Positions 1 to 12,828 of a DNA stretch of 64,000 nucleotides are shown one piece after another; position 1 is the first letter of the stretch, and each line of letters begins with the position of its first letter. The DNA is taken from positions 124,001 to 188,000 of the forward strand of contig ML014124.1 of the NCBI GenBank assembly GCA_003615045.1, given 5' to 3'. The position numbers and the translations under genes were made by a program. A model generated the notes under the pieces. That model ran no database searches. It saw nothing but the letters and a program-made list of their open reading frames with translations, and had not been told where the DNA came from. The DNA comes from Caulochytrium protostelioides. Its lineage: Eukaryota > Chytridiomycota > Caulochytriomycetes > Caulochytriales > Caulochytriaceae.

Positions 1-230
1 ACGGCTCGACGGCTCAGCGCGGCCCCGCGCCGCCCATGCTGCCTGCGCCGCTCTCGTTCGAACGGCTAACGAACGCGCTGACGAACGCGCTGTATGACCG
101 CGAGCGGTACTGCTATGCCCATCGATGGGAGCAGGACGACTACGTCCTCGCGGATAACTATGCGCTGCTGCATACTCGCACCGCTTACCGGACCTCCTCG
201 CGCCACTTACAGCGCATTCACATCTATTAG
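1..230 (+). CDS. TauD/TfdA-type Fe(II)/2-oxoglutarate dioxygenase, C-terminal end only
   Basis: The frame is open from the first bases and stops at 228-230, so only the last 75 or so residues are in the window. The end reads like the closing strands of the TauD/TfdA fold: a W-x-x-x-D-x-x-x-x-D-N element, then LLHTR, which carries the distal metal-binding His, then RHLQR, which carries the Arg that holds the 2-oxoglutarate carboxylate. The closing RIHI(Y) recalls PvcB-like dioxygenases that work with isocyanide synthases, but that sub-family call is inference. The protein would be a soluble mononuclear iron oxygenase; the substrate is unknown. The gene converges on ARPC1. The N-terminal half, including the HxD metal motif, lies outside the window. 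Confidence 0.7.
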   Translation, partial: GSTAQRGPAPPMLPAPLSFERLTNALTNALYDRERYCYAHRWEQDDYVLADNYALLHTRTAYRTSSRHLQRIHIY

Positions 231-537
231 GGTGACCGACGCGCCGACCGCGTACGAATTCCTCTTCCCCTGTCCTCCGCCACCTCATATTCAATGCATT
301 CCCCTGCTCCCCATCCCACGGCGCCCTTTCGTGCTTCCTCATACGGTGGCCTGTCTTCGGATTCCTTTCGTAGACCTCCGATCTCGGTGACTTTTTGTTT
401 TACTTTTGCTGATAGACGCCTCAATTGATTTGTTGCATCTGCGGTGTCATCGGAATGATTTCCGGGGTCGTAGGCACCTGAAGCCCCAAGAAACATGGTG
501 ATGCCCATCAGGGGTCGCCTCCGGGGAAACGGGACGC
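231..537. other. intergenic, between convergent 3' ends
   Basis: About 300 bases separate the stop of the dioxygenase (+) from the stop of ARPC1 (-). It should hold the two 3' untranslated regions. I see no AATAAA, repeat or RNA gene. Confidence 0.6.
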
Positions 538-1847
538 TTAGACCGTCATGCGGCTGACGCTGGTCGAGAGCAGATCCCAGATGGCCAGCTTGCCGTCGAC
601 GCCGCTGGTGGAGAAGTGGGTGACGTTAGCGGCCGGGTCGGGCCCGGAGCCCGAGTAGGCGCGGACGCTGGTGATGGTGTTCTGGTGGACGGTCTCGAGC
701 TCGGTGTCGCTGTTGATCTGTTGGGCGCGCGAGTCCATCTGGCGGAACTTGGACATGGCGTTGCTCGCGGTGACGCTCTTGCGCTGCCCGACATCGAGCT
801 TGCCGGCGAGCTGCCACGTGCCGCCCTGCTTCGCGACGAGATACGGCGTGCAGTCGTGGCCGGCGACGACGAGGGCGGTCTCGGAGGCCCAGAGCAGGCT
901 GACGAAGGGCAGGGTGTTGGTACGGATCGTCACGACGGGGTCCTGTGGGCCAGTGGCGATGTTGACGCTGCTGTCGTGGGAGACCCACGCGATAGCGCGG
1001 CTCTGCGGCGCGAACGCCACGTCGTGGACCCAGCCCCCGGCGTCGTGGCCGAACTCGCCGCACACCGTGCCAAAGGGCAGCCGCTCGCCCCAGACGGGGT
1101 CGCTCGCCTTCACGTCGAGGCCCTTGACCCACGCCGAGAAGACGCGCGCCTTCATGTCGGCGGCGCCCGCGACGAGCAGGATGTTGTCCGGGTGCCACGC
1201 GAGGCTGAGCACCGTCGAGCGGAGCGGCTTCTTGAGGTGCTTCGAGACCCACCAGTCGTTCTCCTCCTCGAAGTAGCAGATGGCGATCTGGCGCGCGCCG
1301 GAGCCGACGGCGAACTTGTTTTCGTGCGGCGACCAGCGGATCGTCGTCGCCGCGCGGTTAAAGCGCAGCAGCACGAGCGTCGGCTTCCACGTGTCCGACG
1401 GCGCGTCGTGGACCCATACGTACGCATTGCGGTCCTGGCTCGCAGTCGCGATGCGGTTCGTCTTGGGCGCCCAGTCGATGCTCGTCACCAGCTTGTCGTG
1501 CTCCGAGAGCGTGTGCGTGTGCGTCCACCCGTCGCCGCGCCGCGCATAGATGTACACCTCGTGGGAGTTCGGGCTCACCGCGACCTGCGTGCGGTCCGCG
1601 TTGAACGCATGGCACGTGATCGGGCTACACCAGCACGCGGGAGCACGATGCCATCATTGCGAACATTAGAGAAACCCACGTGTCGCGGCCATGACGCGGT
1701 CATCACAGATACAAGCGAAACGTCGGGTCCATGCATTGCAGGGTCAGTTCCAGAGGCGAGAGACGACGCGATCGGCAGATGCTGACGCGCAGCGAGGCAG
1801 GGGGGCCGTTACCTGGCGAACAGCTGGAATTCTTCGGGGCCCGACAT
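538..1847 (-). CDS. ARPC1: ARPC1 (p40/p41), WD40 subunit of the Arp2/3 complex
   Basis: ARPC1 is the WD-repeat subunit of Arp2/3, which nucleates branched actin. There are two exons. Exon 1 is 1847-1813, starting MSGPEEFQLFA; it ends AG|GTAACG. The 188-nt intron is 1812-1625 and ends GTGTAG. Exon 2 is 1624-538. Splicing joins in phase and restores the family N-terminus (SPITCHAFNADRTQVAVSPN), giving 373 residues, the usual length. Recognisable blocks are SIDWAPKTNRI, SQDRNAYVW, the ENKFAVGSG strand, CYFEEENDWWVSKH and STVLSLAWHPDN. Before splicing no ATG lies in frame ahead of the conserved region, so the intron is needed. The gene is transcribed away from the kinesin-13 gene's 3' end. Confidence 0.95.
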
Positions 1848-2599
1848 GATGGCAGCAGTCGCTCGTATCGCTCCACGCAGATGGGGAAGAGGCACGTGGA
1901 ATGATTCAAATAGGGAAAGCAGGTTCAGCGGTGATATCGGGACCGGGATCTGCGCGGCAGGGGCGTGGCCGAGGAGGACTGGTCAGTCGACAACCTCGTC
2001 ACCCAGTTACGCGTGATGGTGATGAATCGCCGCAAGCTTCTTGCCATGTCTCGCATCCTCGCATGCGTATGCGTTTTCTTCTGCATGGCGACCACGCCTA
2101 TCGTGCGCGGCAGGCCGATGATTGCTGGAACGACGCGGTCATCATCGACGGCGCGGTATCACCACGCGCGGATCTTGGGATAAACACGGGACGCCGCACC
2201 CGAGATCGCACCCCACGAAGGGGGTAAGGGACGCCATGGCGCCGCCACCGCCACATCTGCCCCAGGGTCGACGGCGTCCGGGGGCAACGACGATGATCGA
2301 CACTTCCTCGCCTTCTCGGCGTCGCGGGTTGTTGCGGCCACCTCGATTCCTCTTCTCAGCGGAATGCCGCCGAGCCATCCCTCATCCGACACCATCATGT
2401 CATCATGCTATCGGCCGCCATGCCAACCGTGGATGGACGCTGATCAATTTGTTGCGCTGCGCAGGCCTGACCGCCTGATCCCTGAGTCCATCGAATCTAT
2501 CAAGTAAGTGTGTAAATGTGGGCCAACCCACGAAAAAGCGGCTCGGCCTCTCGTTGGCCCCAGAAAATATGAGGAAGCTCAACGTCCTGAACGTCAGCG
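1848..2599. other. intergenic: ARPC1 upstream region and kinesin-13 3' flank
   Basis: About 750 bases lie between the ARPC1 start and the kinesin stop, both on the minus strand, so the ARPC1 promoter should be here. A + strand ORF of 72 codons at 1965-2183 has no family resemblance. No RNA gene or repeat is visible. Confidence 0.55.
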
Positions 2600-5467
2600 T
2601 TACGATGACGCATGCACGGTCAGCACCTGCTTGATCTTGCTGCGGAGATCGAGCACCAACTTGAGCTGCTGGTCGGCCGTGGCCTCCATCTGCGCCAAGT
2701 ACGCCATGTCCTCGCGGCCCGACGAGCTCGGGTCCGGCCGCCGCTTCAGCAGGCCTTGCTGCGCTTGCACGACCGCATGCATCTGCCGCACGTGCGTCGC
2801 GTGCAGCGATCCCAGCTCCGCCATCAGGTGGTGCGTCAGCTCGTCCAAGCCATTCCCGCCGCTCGCAGGCCGCGGCCGGACCGACGCTGTGGCGGCGGCC
2901 GCCGCAGCGGGTGACGCGGCGGCCGCGGGCGTCGTCGGCGTCGGTGTCGCCGGCGCAATCACGACGGGCGGCACACTGCGGCTCGGCGAGGAGCCTGTCG
3001 GCCCGCCCGCGGCCAAGGACGGCGTCGTCGTCGCCACGTGTGGCGCACGAGCCGCCGCCGCCGTCGCCGTCGCCGGTGCTTTCACGCGGGCGCGGCCACG
3101 CGCCGCCGGCGCCGGCGGCGCGGCGGGGGCTTGGCGGCGTGGCATGACGGGTACGTCGGCGTCGGCGTCGTCGTCACCCTCGCTGACGCCGTCCATGTCG
3201 ATCAGACCGCGGTCAGCATCCAGGCCGTCGGCGCCATCGTCGCCGTCGGCGGCGTCGGCGGCCGCGGCGGCTTCCACGAAATCGTCGTCCTCGGTCTCGC
3301 CGGGTTCGTCCGAGCAGTCCATGTCCACGGAAGCCAGGGAGGCCTGGCTACGGGGCAGGGTCCCGCGGCGCGGCGCGGCTCCCGGCGTGGACTCCGACTT
3401 GAGCTCCTTGACGCGGTCCGCATACCGCAGCGTATTGAGCGTGTGCTCGCTGTTGACGATCCCCGGGCTGATCGTCGCGATCATGCACGTCCGTGAGTTG
3501 CCCGTGAACGAGTCCTTGAGCACCTGCGTCAGCTTCGACTGGCGGAAGGGCGTGTGCTTCTGGTCCTGATCCAGCGCACGGATGCACTCCTTGAGGGCGA
3601 GCAGCGACTTGTTGATTTCGGAGCCTTCGATGCGGGTCTTGCTGTCGGTATCGCCGCGGTCGGCGCCGCGCTCGCTGCCGGCGAGATCAATGAAACTCAG
3701 CTTGCCGCGAGGACGGGGCGACGCTTCTTCCCGCAGCACGATCTGCAGAATCGCGTGCGACCGCGAGCTGTCGGCATTGGCGCCCGTCGCGCCTGTGCTG
3801 CGCGCATGCGCGCCGTGCTGGAACGCTTGCATGAGCCCCGCCAGGCTCGAGCAGATGTGCTCCTGCAGCCCCGTAATCACGACGCGGCTCTTGCCGTCCT
3901 CGCGGGCAAACAGCTTCTTGCGGCCGTTCAGCAAATCATACAGCTGCCCTTGGTAGATCTCGTAGAAGCTGACGTGGGCCTGCAGCCCGCGGTACTCGGG
4001 CCGCTGCAGCAAGCGGAAAATGTCTTTGCCGGCTTTCACGTAGAGCCCGTTCTCGGCATCGAGCATTGTGTAGGTCTTGCCGGACCCCGTCTGACCATAG
4101 GCGAAACAGGTGGCCTTGCCGCCTTGAAACATGTACTCCACCAGCGGCCGCGCCGTGCGGCGGTACACGTCGTCGTTGTCCGCATCGGCATCGAACGTTT
4201 CGTCAAATACAAAGTCGTGCTCGTCAATGTAGCGCGTCAGATCGACCTTCACTTTGGGCTCATTCACCACGAGCCGCTGGCTGCTCTGCACGACGCAGAT
4301 GTCCACTTCGTTGCGCTTCACTTCTTTGCGCGAGAGCGGCCGCTTGCGCACCGCGACGCGGATGCGGTCGTCCAGATTCGTCAGATGCGTCTGCGAGGTG
4401 CCGCGGCTGAGCGACGAGGTCGGCACGCCATAAGCATTGAGACCCGGCAGATTCTGGGGGCTCCCGCCGCGCCGCGCCGTGGCGCCCATCACGGTAAGCT
4501 TCTTGGCCCGCGGCCCGTCCTCCTCGTCTCCAAAGAGACTCGCGGAGCTCAGGTGACCGTGCTTGCGGTCCATCCCCCCCGCGCGTGGGCCCGCATGCCC
4601 CTGCGGCGAGCGGGAGCGGGACCGCGCCGACCGCGTCTGGGGGCTGAGCGCCGGCACCGGCTCCGACGGCTCGATGGCGGCCAGCGCCCGGCCGCGGTCG
4701 CCCCGCGCTGGACCGCCCGCCGCGGCGGCGCGGCCGCCGTGCGGCGAGGCCTGAGCCTGCGCGATCTTGGACCGCAGCAACGTGAGCTCGGCTTCTTCCG
4801 GCGTGACGGCGGCCTTCTGCGCCATGAGCTCGGCCTGGCGCTCACGCCGGCGCTCGCGCGCGGCCTTGAGGCGCTCCACCTCGAGGACTGTCTTGGACGG
4901 GGACGTGGACAGCGGCGGCGCGCGGCGCGGCGGGCTCGGCGAGTTGCGGCGGGGAGGCGGCGGGCTCGCGGTCTGGCTGAGGATCCCGCGGTCCGAGACG
5001 GGCGGCAGCACGACGTGGCCCGCGGCGCTGCCGCCGTGAGCGCCGAGGTCGTTCGCACCCTCGCCCGACGCGTCATACACGCTCGAGCCCTCGCCACCGC
5101 TGCTGGCGCCGCCGTGGCTGTCGGCGCTGCTCTGGCCGCCCTCGCCGCGGCGCTCGTTCAGTCGAGCCTGTCTGGCCGCCGACGCCTAGCAGCGCCATCA
5201 CCAGAGAATGCAGGGATGGGCGATCACAGGGCATGAGGGGCCCTCGGAGGAGAATCCATAGTCCAGCATGGGGTGGTGAGATCTACCGTAGTGTCGATCG
5301 GCTTCCCATGTCGACGCAGTGCATGCCCACCAACAAGCAGCAGTCGTCGCGCATGAAGTGCTTACCTTCAGGAGACCTTCGGGTACCCGGAAGCCAATCG
5401 GCTCGGGAGCGCCCGCGGCTTGCGAGGACCCGGCCCAACCGGGATCTGGCGACACGGAGGCGGCCAT
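2600..5467 (-). CDS. kinesin-13 (MCAK/Kif2-type) microtubule depolymerase, internal motor
   Basis: The predicted protein has about 895 residues. The motor sits in the middle (about residues 308-630), as in kinesin-13. It contains the P-loop GQTGSGKT (about 397-404), switch I NADSSRSHAIL, switch II DLAGSE, and the loop-2 KVD element of NEPKVKVDLTRYIDEHDFVFDE that typifies depolymerising kinesins. A charged neck-like helix (VLEVERLKAARERRRERQAE) lies near residue 135, well ahead of the motor. A Pro/Ala-rich linker and a C-terminal helix near the end close the protein. Expected role: ATP-driven removal of tubulin from microtubule ends in spindles and flagella. The main exon is open from 5185 to 2600 but has no ATG before residue ~80. 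A proposed first exon, 5467-5366 (MAASVSPDPGW...), ends AAG|GTAAGC, and a 180-nt intron ends GCTAG at 5186 in matching phase. Identity is firm; exon 1 is tentative. Confidence 0.92.
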
Positions 5468-6465
5468 CGCCACGCACACGCCTGCCGGCGGCGGGGAGAC
5501 CGGGATGAGGCTTGGGGTTGGGCGCAGGGATCGGCGTGAATCCGCGAATCGGTGCAAAGGGCCAAGACGGGCCGGGGGGGGACAAGAGGCTTCGTGATGC
5601 AGGCAGGCAGGGGCTTGGCGAAGCTCAACAAGAGCAGAGCGCCGATCGGGAAAGGGTCGACAGGAGATTCAGATTCGTGGGATCAGTGCCATGCCATGGC
5701 CGCCTGATGCCGTCCAGCCGGGGGGGAAACTTTGCTCTGCGGGTCGAAGTGCTCATTGGTGTTCGCAGCGACCAGCGGCTATGAGCCAGTACCCAAGTGT
5801 GATCGGCATGCCGCCGCCCTCACCCCCCGATGCGCCCATCATGACGGCAGGACGACCACCCAAAGTCTCCTCGTCCAGCGCCCTTCGGCTCGCCCGTGGT
5901 CCAGTGCGGCTCCATGGCCATGTCATTCTCGCTTCATACTCGGTCAGCGGTCACAGCGCTGGATGCGAGTCGTCTCCGACGTCAGGCCTCAGGCCTCAAG
6001 CCGCTGGGTCGGTGCGGCCCCACCGAAGGCCCGCCCAGCGCCTCGAGGGGCTCCGACCGGACGATCAGGCCGAGGAGGCCGATGCAGTTATTTTCGGCGT
6101 CCGCCCTGCCCCTGGGGCACACCACCGCGGCTGTCGCGCGGCGTCGGGCGGCGTTCTCAGGGATTAGCAATCGGCGACACACACGACGCCTTCCATCGAT
6201 CGATCCGCTCTCCCAAAATAAAAGCACTATCGGCCGCTCGGCCCACGGCCCGTTCCGAACGATCACGAACGAAGACCCATGGGGGTCCCCTGATTCAGGC
6301 GCGTCCATGGTCCGCCAACGGACGAGGCGCCGCCGCGACCAGATGCGCCCGAGGGCAACCCCCGTGACATAACCACGACGCCACGTGGAAAATACGCAGA
6401 TCAGTAACATCCCTGTTCAATGAAGCCTCATCGATGACGTTCATCATTGGGTACACGAGAGACGT
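5468..6465. other. intergenic, about 1 kb
   Basis: Lies between the 5' end of the kinesin-13 gene and the 3' end of the histidine kinase, both minus strand. It should carry the kinesin promoter. The ORFs here on both strands look like chance GC-driven reading frames; no RNA gene or repeat seen. Confidence 0.55.
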
Positions 6466-9400
6466 TTAACGAGCACTGCGGTGCGCATGCTCCGCCGGTC
6501 GCTCCGCAGCCCACTCCGCTGTAGTGAAACGCGAAGCGAGCCGCGCTGTCGGGGTCGATGATGTCGATGGGGACATCGCGCCCGACGTCGAGCCTGACGT
6601 CGGGTGCACAGCGGCCGAGACCCCCAGAGACGGCAGCAGCGCGGCGCGGTAGCGATCTTCCGATAGTGCGGCCAGCGAGGCGGAGTCGGAGAGGGCGCGC
6701 GGCCGCACGGGCAGCCCGCCAAGGACGCTGCTCATACTCGCCGTCGTTGCAGACAGACGACGCAGGCGGCCTTCACCCATCACCAGGCTGCTGCCGACCT
6801 GAATCGTTGCGGGGGGTAGCGCCGCCGTGGACGTACCGTGCGTCCCCATGGGGACGAGACGCTGGCCGCTGAATCGCAGCGGTGTCGACACGAGCACCGG
6901 GCTCCGGGCGACTTCGCCGTCGAGAATCATTGGCAGAGGACCCATCGTGCCGGTCGTCGGCGGAGCGCTAGCCACGCGAGCTGCCTGGTCAGCGGGCCCA
7001 TGGTGGTGATGGCTGGAGGCTCGACTCGCCGAAGGTTCACCTGATGTTCCCAACGGAAGTGGCACGGGGGCAGGAGAGGGTGAGGTGGCACTTGTGGACT
7101 CCATGGACGGAGGTACAGGCTCGAGCGCTGGCATCTCTGCGGTGGGCCCCGCAGGCGTCGAGGAGAACACGGCAGGATCCCCGGGCGGCGACGTGGGCAA
7201 GGTCCGTGGCTGGGCCGGCTCGGAGGCCATGGTGCACACGGTGTCCACTGTGGGCCTGGTGGGCATCGCCGAAGGCGCCAAGGTCATCGCCGACGGCGCC
7301 AAGGTCATCGCTGCTGGCTTGGGTGAGGCACGGTCTGTCGACGGCGTGGACGACAGCAACGACGCGTGCACGGTCGTAGAACCTGGCGCAAAGAGCAGCG
7401 AGCGATGCTGCGGCGTCAGCATGACGTGATTTGAATCGATGGGATGGTCACTCGGGACCGGGGTGGCCCCGCCGGCGCCACTGGGCGACGAGGGCGAGGC
7501 GGCTGCCGTAGGATATCCGTACTTGGTGAGCATCTCCTGCAGCCCTTTCCGTGTATACGGCTTGGTCAGGAAATCGTCCATGCCCGCTTCGAGCGCAGCT
7601 ATGCGGTACTTGTCGCGCGCATTGCCGCTGACGCCAATCACCGCCGTCCGGCGTGTCGACAGCGCGCCTGCGGCTTCCTGAGCGCGGATGGCACGCGTGG
7701 CCTCGAGACCTGACATGATGGGCATCTCGATATCCATCAGAAGCACGCGGTGCAGACCTGGGTGAGCATGCAGGAGCTGCAAGCATTCTTGGCCGTTATT
7801 GGCGACCTGAACGCGATGGCCCATCTTTTCCAAATGCCGCTGCAGCACGCGCTGATTCACCGGGTTGTCCTCGACAATCATGACCTCCAGCGGCGCTTGC
7901 CCCGGCGGGATCGACCCGGGCGTCGGTGGGGTACTGGGGCCCATGGTCATGGTCATGGGCGCCGAGGCCGTACTCATCGTGCTCTGCGCCGGTGACGGCG
8001 TCAGGATCCCATTGCTCATCCGCACCACCCCCAAGCCACTGGACGACGCGAGCGATGCCGGGCCCATCGTGGATCCAGGCGTCGTCGCGAGGGGCCCCAG
8101 GCCAGGCACCGGGCGGCCTGGCCCTGAGGGTGACGTCGGGGTTGCCGAGAGCGCCTCGTCAGGCAACAGACCTTGCAGCACTTCATCCGAGACGAGACCC
8201 AGGCGGGCGGGTGTCGCGCTCGGCTTGGCGGCGGCGATCGCCGACCTGGCCGGCGAGGTGCCCGGGGTCCCGAACGACGATGCCAACCCCGCCTCGGTCG
8301 TAGGAGGATTGGGAGGGCCTTGCGCGCGATCGAGGACCAGGTAGAAGTCGAAGCGGGTGCCCTTGCCCTTTTCACTTTGGACACGGATCGCACCGCCCTG
8401 CAGCTCGACGAGTCGACGGCAGATAAACAGGCCCAGGCCACTGCCGCCATACTCGGAATAGGTTTTCGGGTTGCTCACCTGCGAGAAGCGCTGGAAGAGC
8501 AGGCGCTGCTCCTCAGACGTGAGGCCTTCACCATTGTCGGAGACGCCAAAGATGAGGCAGAGCTTGCCGTCAGGCAGACTCAGATCGGCCGGGGAACACA
8601 ATGCGCTGCCCGGTGACAGCGGCGCCGCCGACGTCGCTTGCGTGAACTGCGAGCCATGAAACATCATGGTCTGGCTCATCGGCCCGTGACTCGCACGGTC
8701 GCTCGAGCCAGCGGCAGCGGCAGCGGCAGCGGCAGGACCATCCCCGAGCGCCTGGCCCTCACCCACCGGCAAGCCCGCGGCAGGCTGAGACGGATCGTGC
8801 TCGGCATCAGGCGAAAAGATGAGGTGGGGGTCCATGACGGGTGCGCCCGAGACGAACGGCCTCTCGACCGACACGTCCATATCGATCATGACTTCGCCAT
8901 GCCGTTTATCGACAAAGCGCACGGCATTCGAGATGAGGTTGATGAGAATCTGGGCCAGACGTAGCGGGTCGCCCTTGACCCACGCCGCCTTGCATTGGCG
9001 GAAATGGTCGTGGGCCACGCGCTGACGCACCGTGAAGCCCTTGACGGCGGCATCCTTTTCGAAAATCTTGATGATGTTGCGCAGCTCCTGGAAGGGGTTG
9101 TAGTCGATCGCCGAGAGGGAGAGGAGGTTCATCTGGATCTTGGACACATTAAGCACGTCATCCGCAATGGCCTTTTGGTGGCGCGAGCACAGCGAGATGA
9201 CTTCCGTACTCTCGATACTGGCCGCCACGGCTTCCTTCATCTCGGCAAACGCCTGCGCCATCCCGGCCACAAACTGGTGCGTCGCGACCGACGCCGGGGG
9301 CGCTCGCGTGGCTGAATCCGTCGCCATCGAGCCCGCATCGGGAGTCGAGGTCGCTGCGTTCTGGTGCAGCGCTTGCACCATGTGCATACACTGCGACTCG

Positions 9401-12400
9401 ATATGGGCCAGGCGCGACTTCAGGGTGCTCAAATCTTCCTGCATCAGTTCCGCGCTTTGCATGATACTCGACGTGGGTCCGCGGATCTCGTGGCTGACCA
9501 TGTCCACATAGTCCTCGAGCTGGCGACGCGCCTTCTCGGCGTCCTCGGCCTTGGACTGCAGCTGCTCCGACAGCAAGGTGCGCTCGCGGTTCTCGCGCGC
9601 GAGACTCTGGTTCAGCTCGTCCAGCACGAGCGCCTGGCGTCGCACTTCGTTCTCGGTATCGCGCCGCAGCGCCTCGTTGCGCAGCGCCTGGATCTGGTTG
9701 CCGCACGTCGACAGGAAAGGCGCCATAAAGACGATGTGGCTATCGGTGTAGCCGCCAGGACGATTGGCAAGACCGACCATGCCGACCATCTTGCCTTCGT
9801 TGTAGCAGGGCACGCCGAGGAAGCTCCGCAGCGGCGGATGGCCCTCCGGCGTGCCCGACCGCCGCGGGTCCGTCGGCACGTCGTTGCTGATGATCGCGTC
9901 ACCCGACACGAGCGCGCGGCCAAAGAGCGTGTTCAGGTTGCGGAAATCAATACCGCGCTCGTAGCCGTTCCAAAAGAAGTGCTGGGTCCGCTCATTCCAG
10001 CTGATATCGGTCAGGGCCAGGGTGCGCACAAAGGGCACCATCTTCTTGGTGGGACGGGCCCCGCGGCGCGGGGGCAAGGCATCGGTCGAGGCCTCCTTCA
10101 GATCCGCGGGCTGTGCCTCGTAGATGACCTCGCCAATGAACCCGTACTCGCTGTTCATCAGGCTGAGCAGCTGCGACAGCATCGAGTTGAACACGACTTT
10201 CGGGTTGCTGTTGACAATGAACGCGTTGCTCGCCTTCCAGATCGTCGTCAGCAGCAACTGCGCCGCCGCTTCGGGCCCGGGCTCCTCGGACTCGGGTTTG
10301 GTGACATGGGCGCGGTTAGGACGCACGGGGGCATTCGCAATGTCGGTGGTGAAGAAGTGGCGCACGTCGACCTGGGCCCGGAGAATCGTCCCATCGGCTT
10401 TCCGCATCATGAAGGGCAGGTCCGACATCCGTGAGGGCATCGCGTTCAGCACGGGGGAACCCATCGGCGAGTCGAAGGCCGAGTCGGCCGACGACCCCAC
10501 CGACTCGCTCGTGTCGTCGGCCAAATCATCCTCGTCCTCGTCTTCCCCATCGCCCTCATCGGAGGAGAGCGAGGAGCGGGCCGACGTGAACACCGAGAAC
10601 GGGCGGTGCCGATGCGCATGCGGCGCGCCGGTCTTGGCGCCCTTCTTGAGCAGCGGCAGCACGTCAGACTCGGACTCGGTCGTGGTGTGGGTCATGGTGG
10701 ACGTGGTCGTCGTCGTCGTTTCGGGTTGATGGAAGGTCATCATCCTGGACTGGGCGGCGAGCGCCGCGGTCGTGCTGGAGGGCGCGACCGGGGTCGCCGC
10801 CGTGGGCGGCGAGGGGGGCGCATGCGTGGGGGCCAGCACGGGGGGTGCCGAGGAGGGAGCCTCCGGGCTCGTCGGCGGCCAGGGCCCCGGGACCGCGCTC
10901 CGCTCGGGCGAGCGGAGAGCCGCCGCGGTCGGCGCCGCCGCCGCCGCCGCCGCCGCCTCGGGGCGCGGCCACCCATCGGATGAGACATACGCACCGGGGG
11001 GACTCCGGTGCCCGCCCATCGAGGCGCCCGCCTCCTCGGCGTGGGCGCCCGGTCGCGTACTGGCCGCCAGAATCGGCGGCGCGATCGGCGGCGGAAGCTG
11101 CGCGGTCGGCGTGGCGGCGCCATTCGAGGAGCGGCGATGCAGGCCGGAGACCGGCGAAAAGGCGCGGGGCGACCTGGTGGGCGTCAAGGTCGCATCGGTC
11201 GCGCCCGTCACCGTATCATCCGAGGGTCGGCGGCTCCGGGACCGTGACTTGTGAGCCGGCGGCGGGTCATGCATCGGCGAAGACCCGCCCGCGGTGCTCG
11301 GGTGGGGGTGGATGTGGGTGCACGAGCGCCGGCGTATCAACCGCTCCTGCGGGTCGTGGGAGGACGACGGCAGGGCAATCGTGGCCTCATCGTCCGCGCC
11401 ATGGCTACCGCCGCGTGACCGCGCTTGGTGGTCGGTGCAGGACGGCGTCAAACGCTCGCGCAACGCGTGACCATGGGCGTGGCCATGGGCGTGACCATGG
11501 GCGTGGCCAGACGCAGGGTGACCGTTCGCCGGCGCCGGCGTCTCCCGCGGCGGCAGGTCCGCCCAGGCGCTCGAAGACGGCAGCGCGTTGGGGGAGCCAT
11601 GGCTGGGCAGGGCCGTGTTGGGCATGGTGCTGCGGCGGAGCACCGTCGCGGTGGTCGGGACGCGCACGGCAGGCTCGACGACGAGCGGCAGCCGCAAGAA
11701 ATGCGACGCGCGGTCGCGGTGCACGGGATCGTCGCCGTCGCCATCGCTGAACGACTCCCCGCGCGTCCCGCGTTGGCGCGCCCGGCGGCGGTAGCGGAAC
11801 CAGGAGGCCGCATTGGCGGCGGCCGCCATCGCCGACGCCGTCAGGCCCGTTGATCCTTTGGCCGCTGGCCCCCCCGGGGGGCCGAAGCCCGGGAACCGCA
11901 GGGCCGGGTCGTCGAACAGACGATGCCGCCGGCCGTGGCCGTCGACCGCGACGAGCGGCGACGGGGTGTCGTCGAACGGGCTGGTCGCGTGGAGCAGGAT
12001 CGGCGTCGACTGGATGCGCATCCGCGGCTCGCGGTCGGCCGTGGCGCGGGCGCCCGCGCCGCCCACGAGGGGCAGCGTGGGCGGCAGAGGGCGGGGGTCC
12101 GTGAGGCCTTCCGAGACATGCAGCCAGGGGTTCCACGTGGCGGGGTGCAGCGGGGAGCACGGCGTCAGCGTCGCGTGATCGACCGAGAAATGGACGTCGT
12201 GGTCGTCCAGCGGCGGGTCGTGATGCGCATAGCAGGTGGTCGACTTGGCATGGCCGTGGATGTGGCCACGCGCCGCCGAGGTCGACGGGACCGCCGCCAT
12301 CGCCGCCGCGCAGGGGCACTGGAGAGAGGCGCTCGCGCTCGCGCTCGCACTCGCACTCGCGGGCAGACTGGCCCCGGAATAGCTGCCGCTGTGGGCATGC

Positions 12401-12792
12401 TGGCTCCGATGGGGCGCGGGTCGCGCAGCGGCCAAGGCGGCGGAGGGAGGCAGCGATGGGGACCGTGCCGCGTGGGGCGGGACGCCGGCCGGCGCCGGCG
12501 CGAGCGGGGCCTCTCCGCCGGAACGGTGGCGCGCGGGCGGACGCGGCGAGCCATGCGCCGGGACCATGACGGGCGTCGCTGTCGGGTCCAGGTCGAGCGT
12601 CGAGGGGTCCATCATCATCATCATGGCGAAGGGGCAGCGCGACGCGGAGCCGGATGCGACCTGGCCCTGCGGGCCGTGCGGACCGTGCGGGCCATGGGCG
12701 GCCTGCGCGGCTTGCGAACCCAGCAGGGCGTGCGGCCCATGGGGCCCATGGGAGCTGGCGGACGGGAAGGCGAGGCCGAGGACCGAGCGCGA

Positions 12793-12828
<36 letters not shown>

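Noticed and set aside
616-1785. Long + strand ORF opposite ARPC1
   Set aside because: It is the antisense shadow of ARPC1: Arg/Val/Ala-rich, no family, caused by the GC-biased codon use of the real gene.
3554-5236. 560-codon + strand ORF opposite the kinesin gene
   Set aside because: Antisense to the motor domain and linker; composition and lack of motifs mark it as a shadow.
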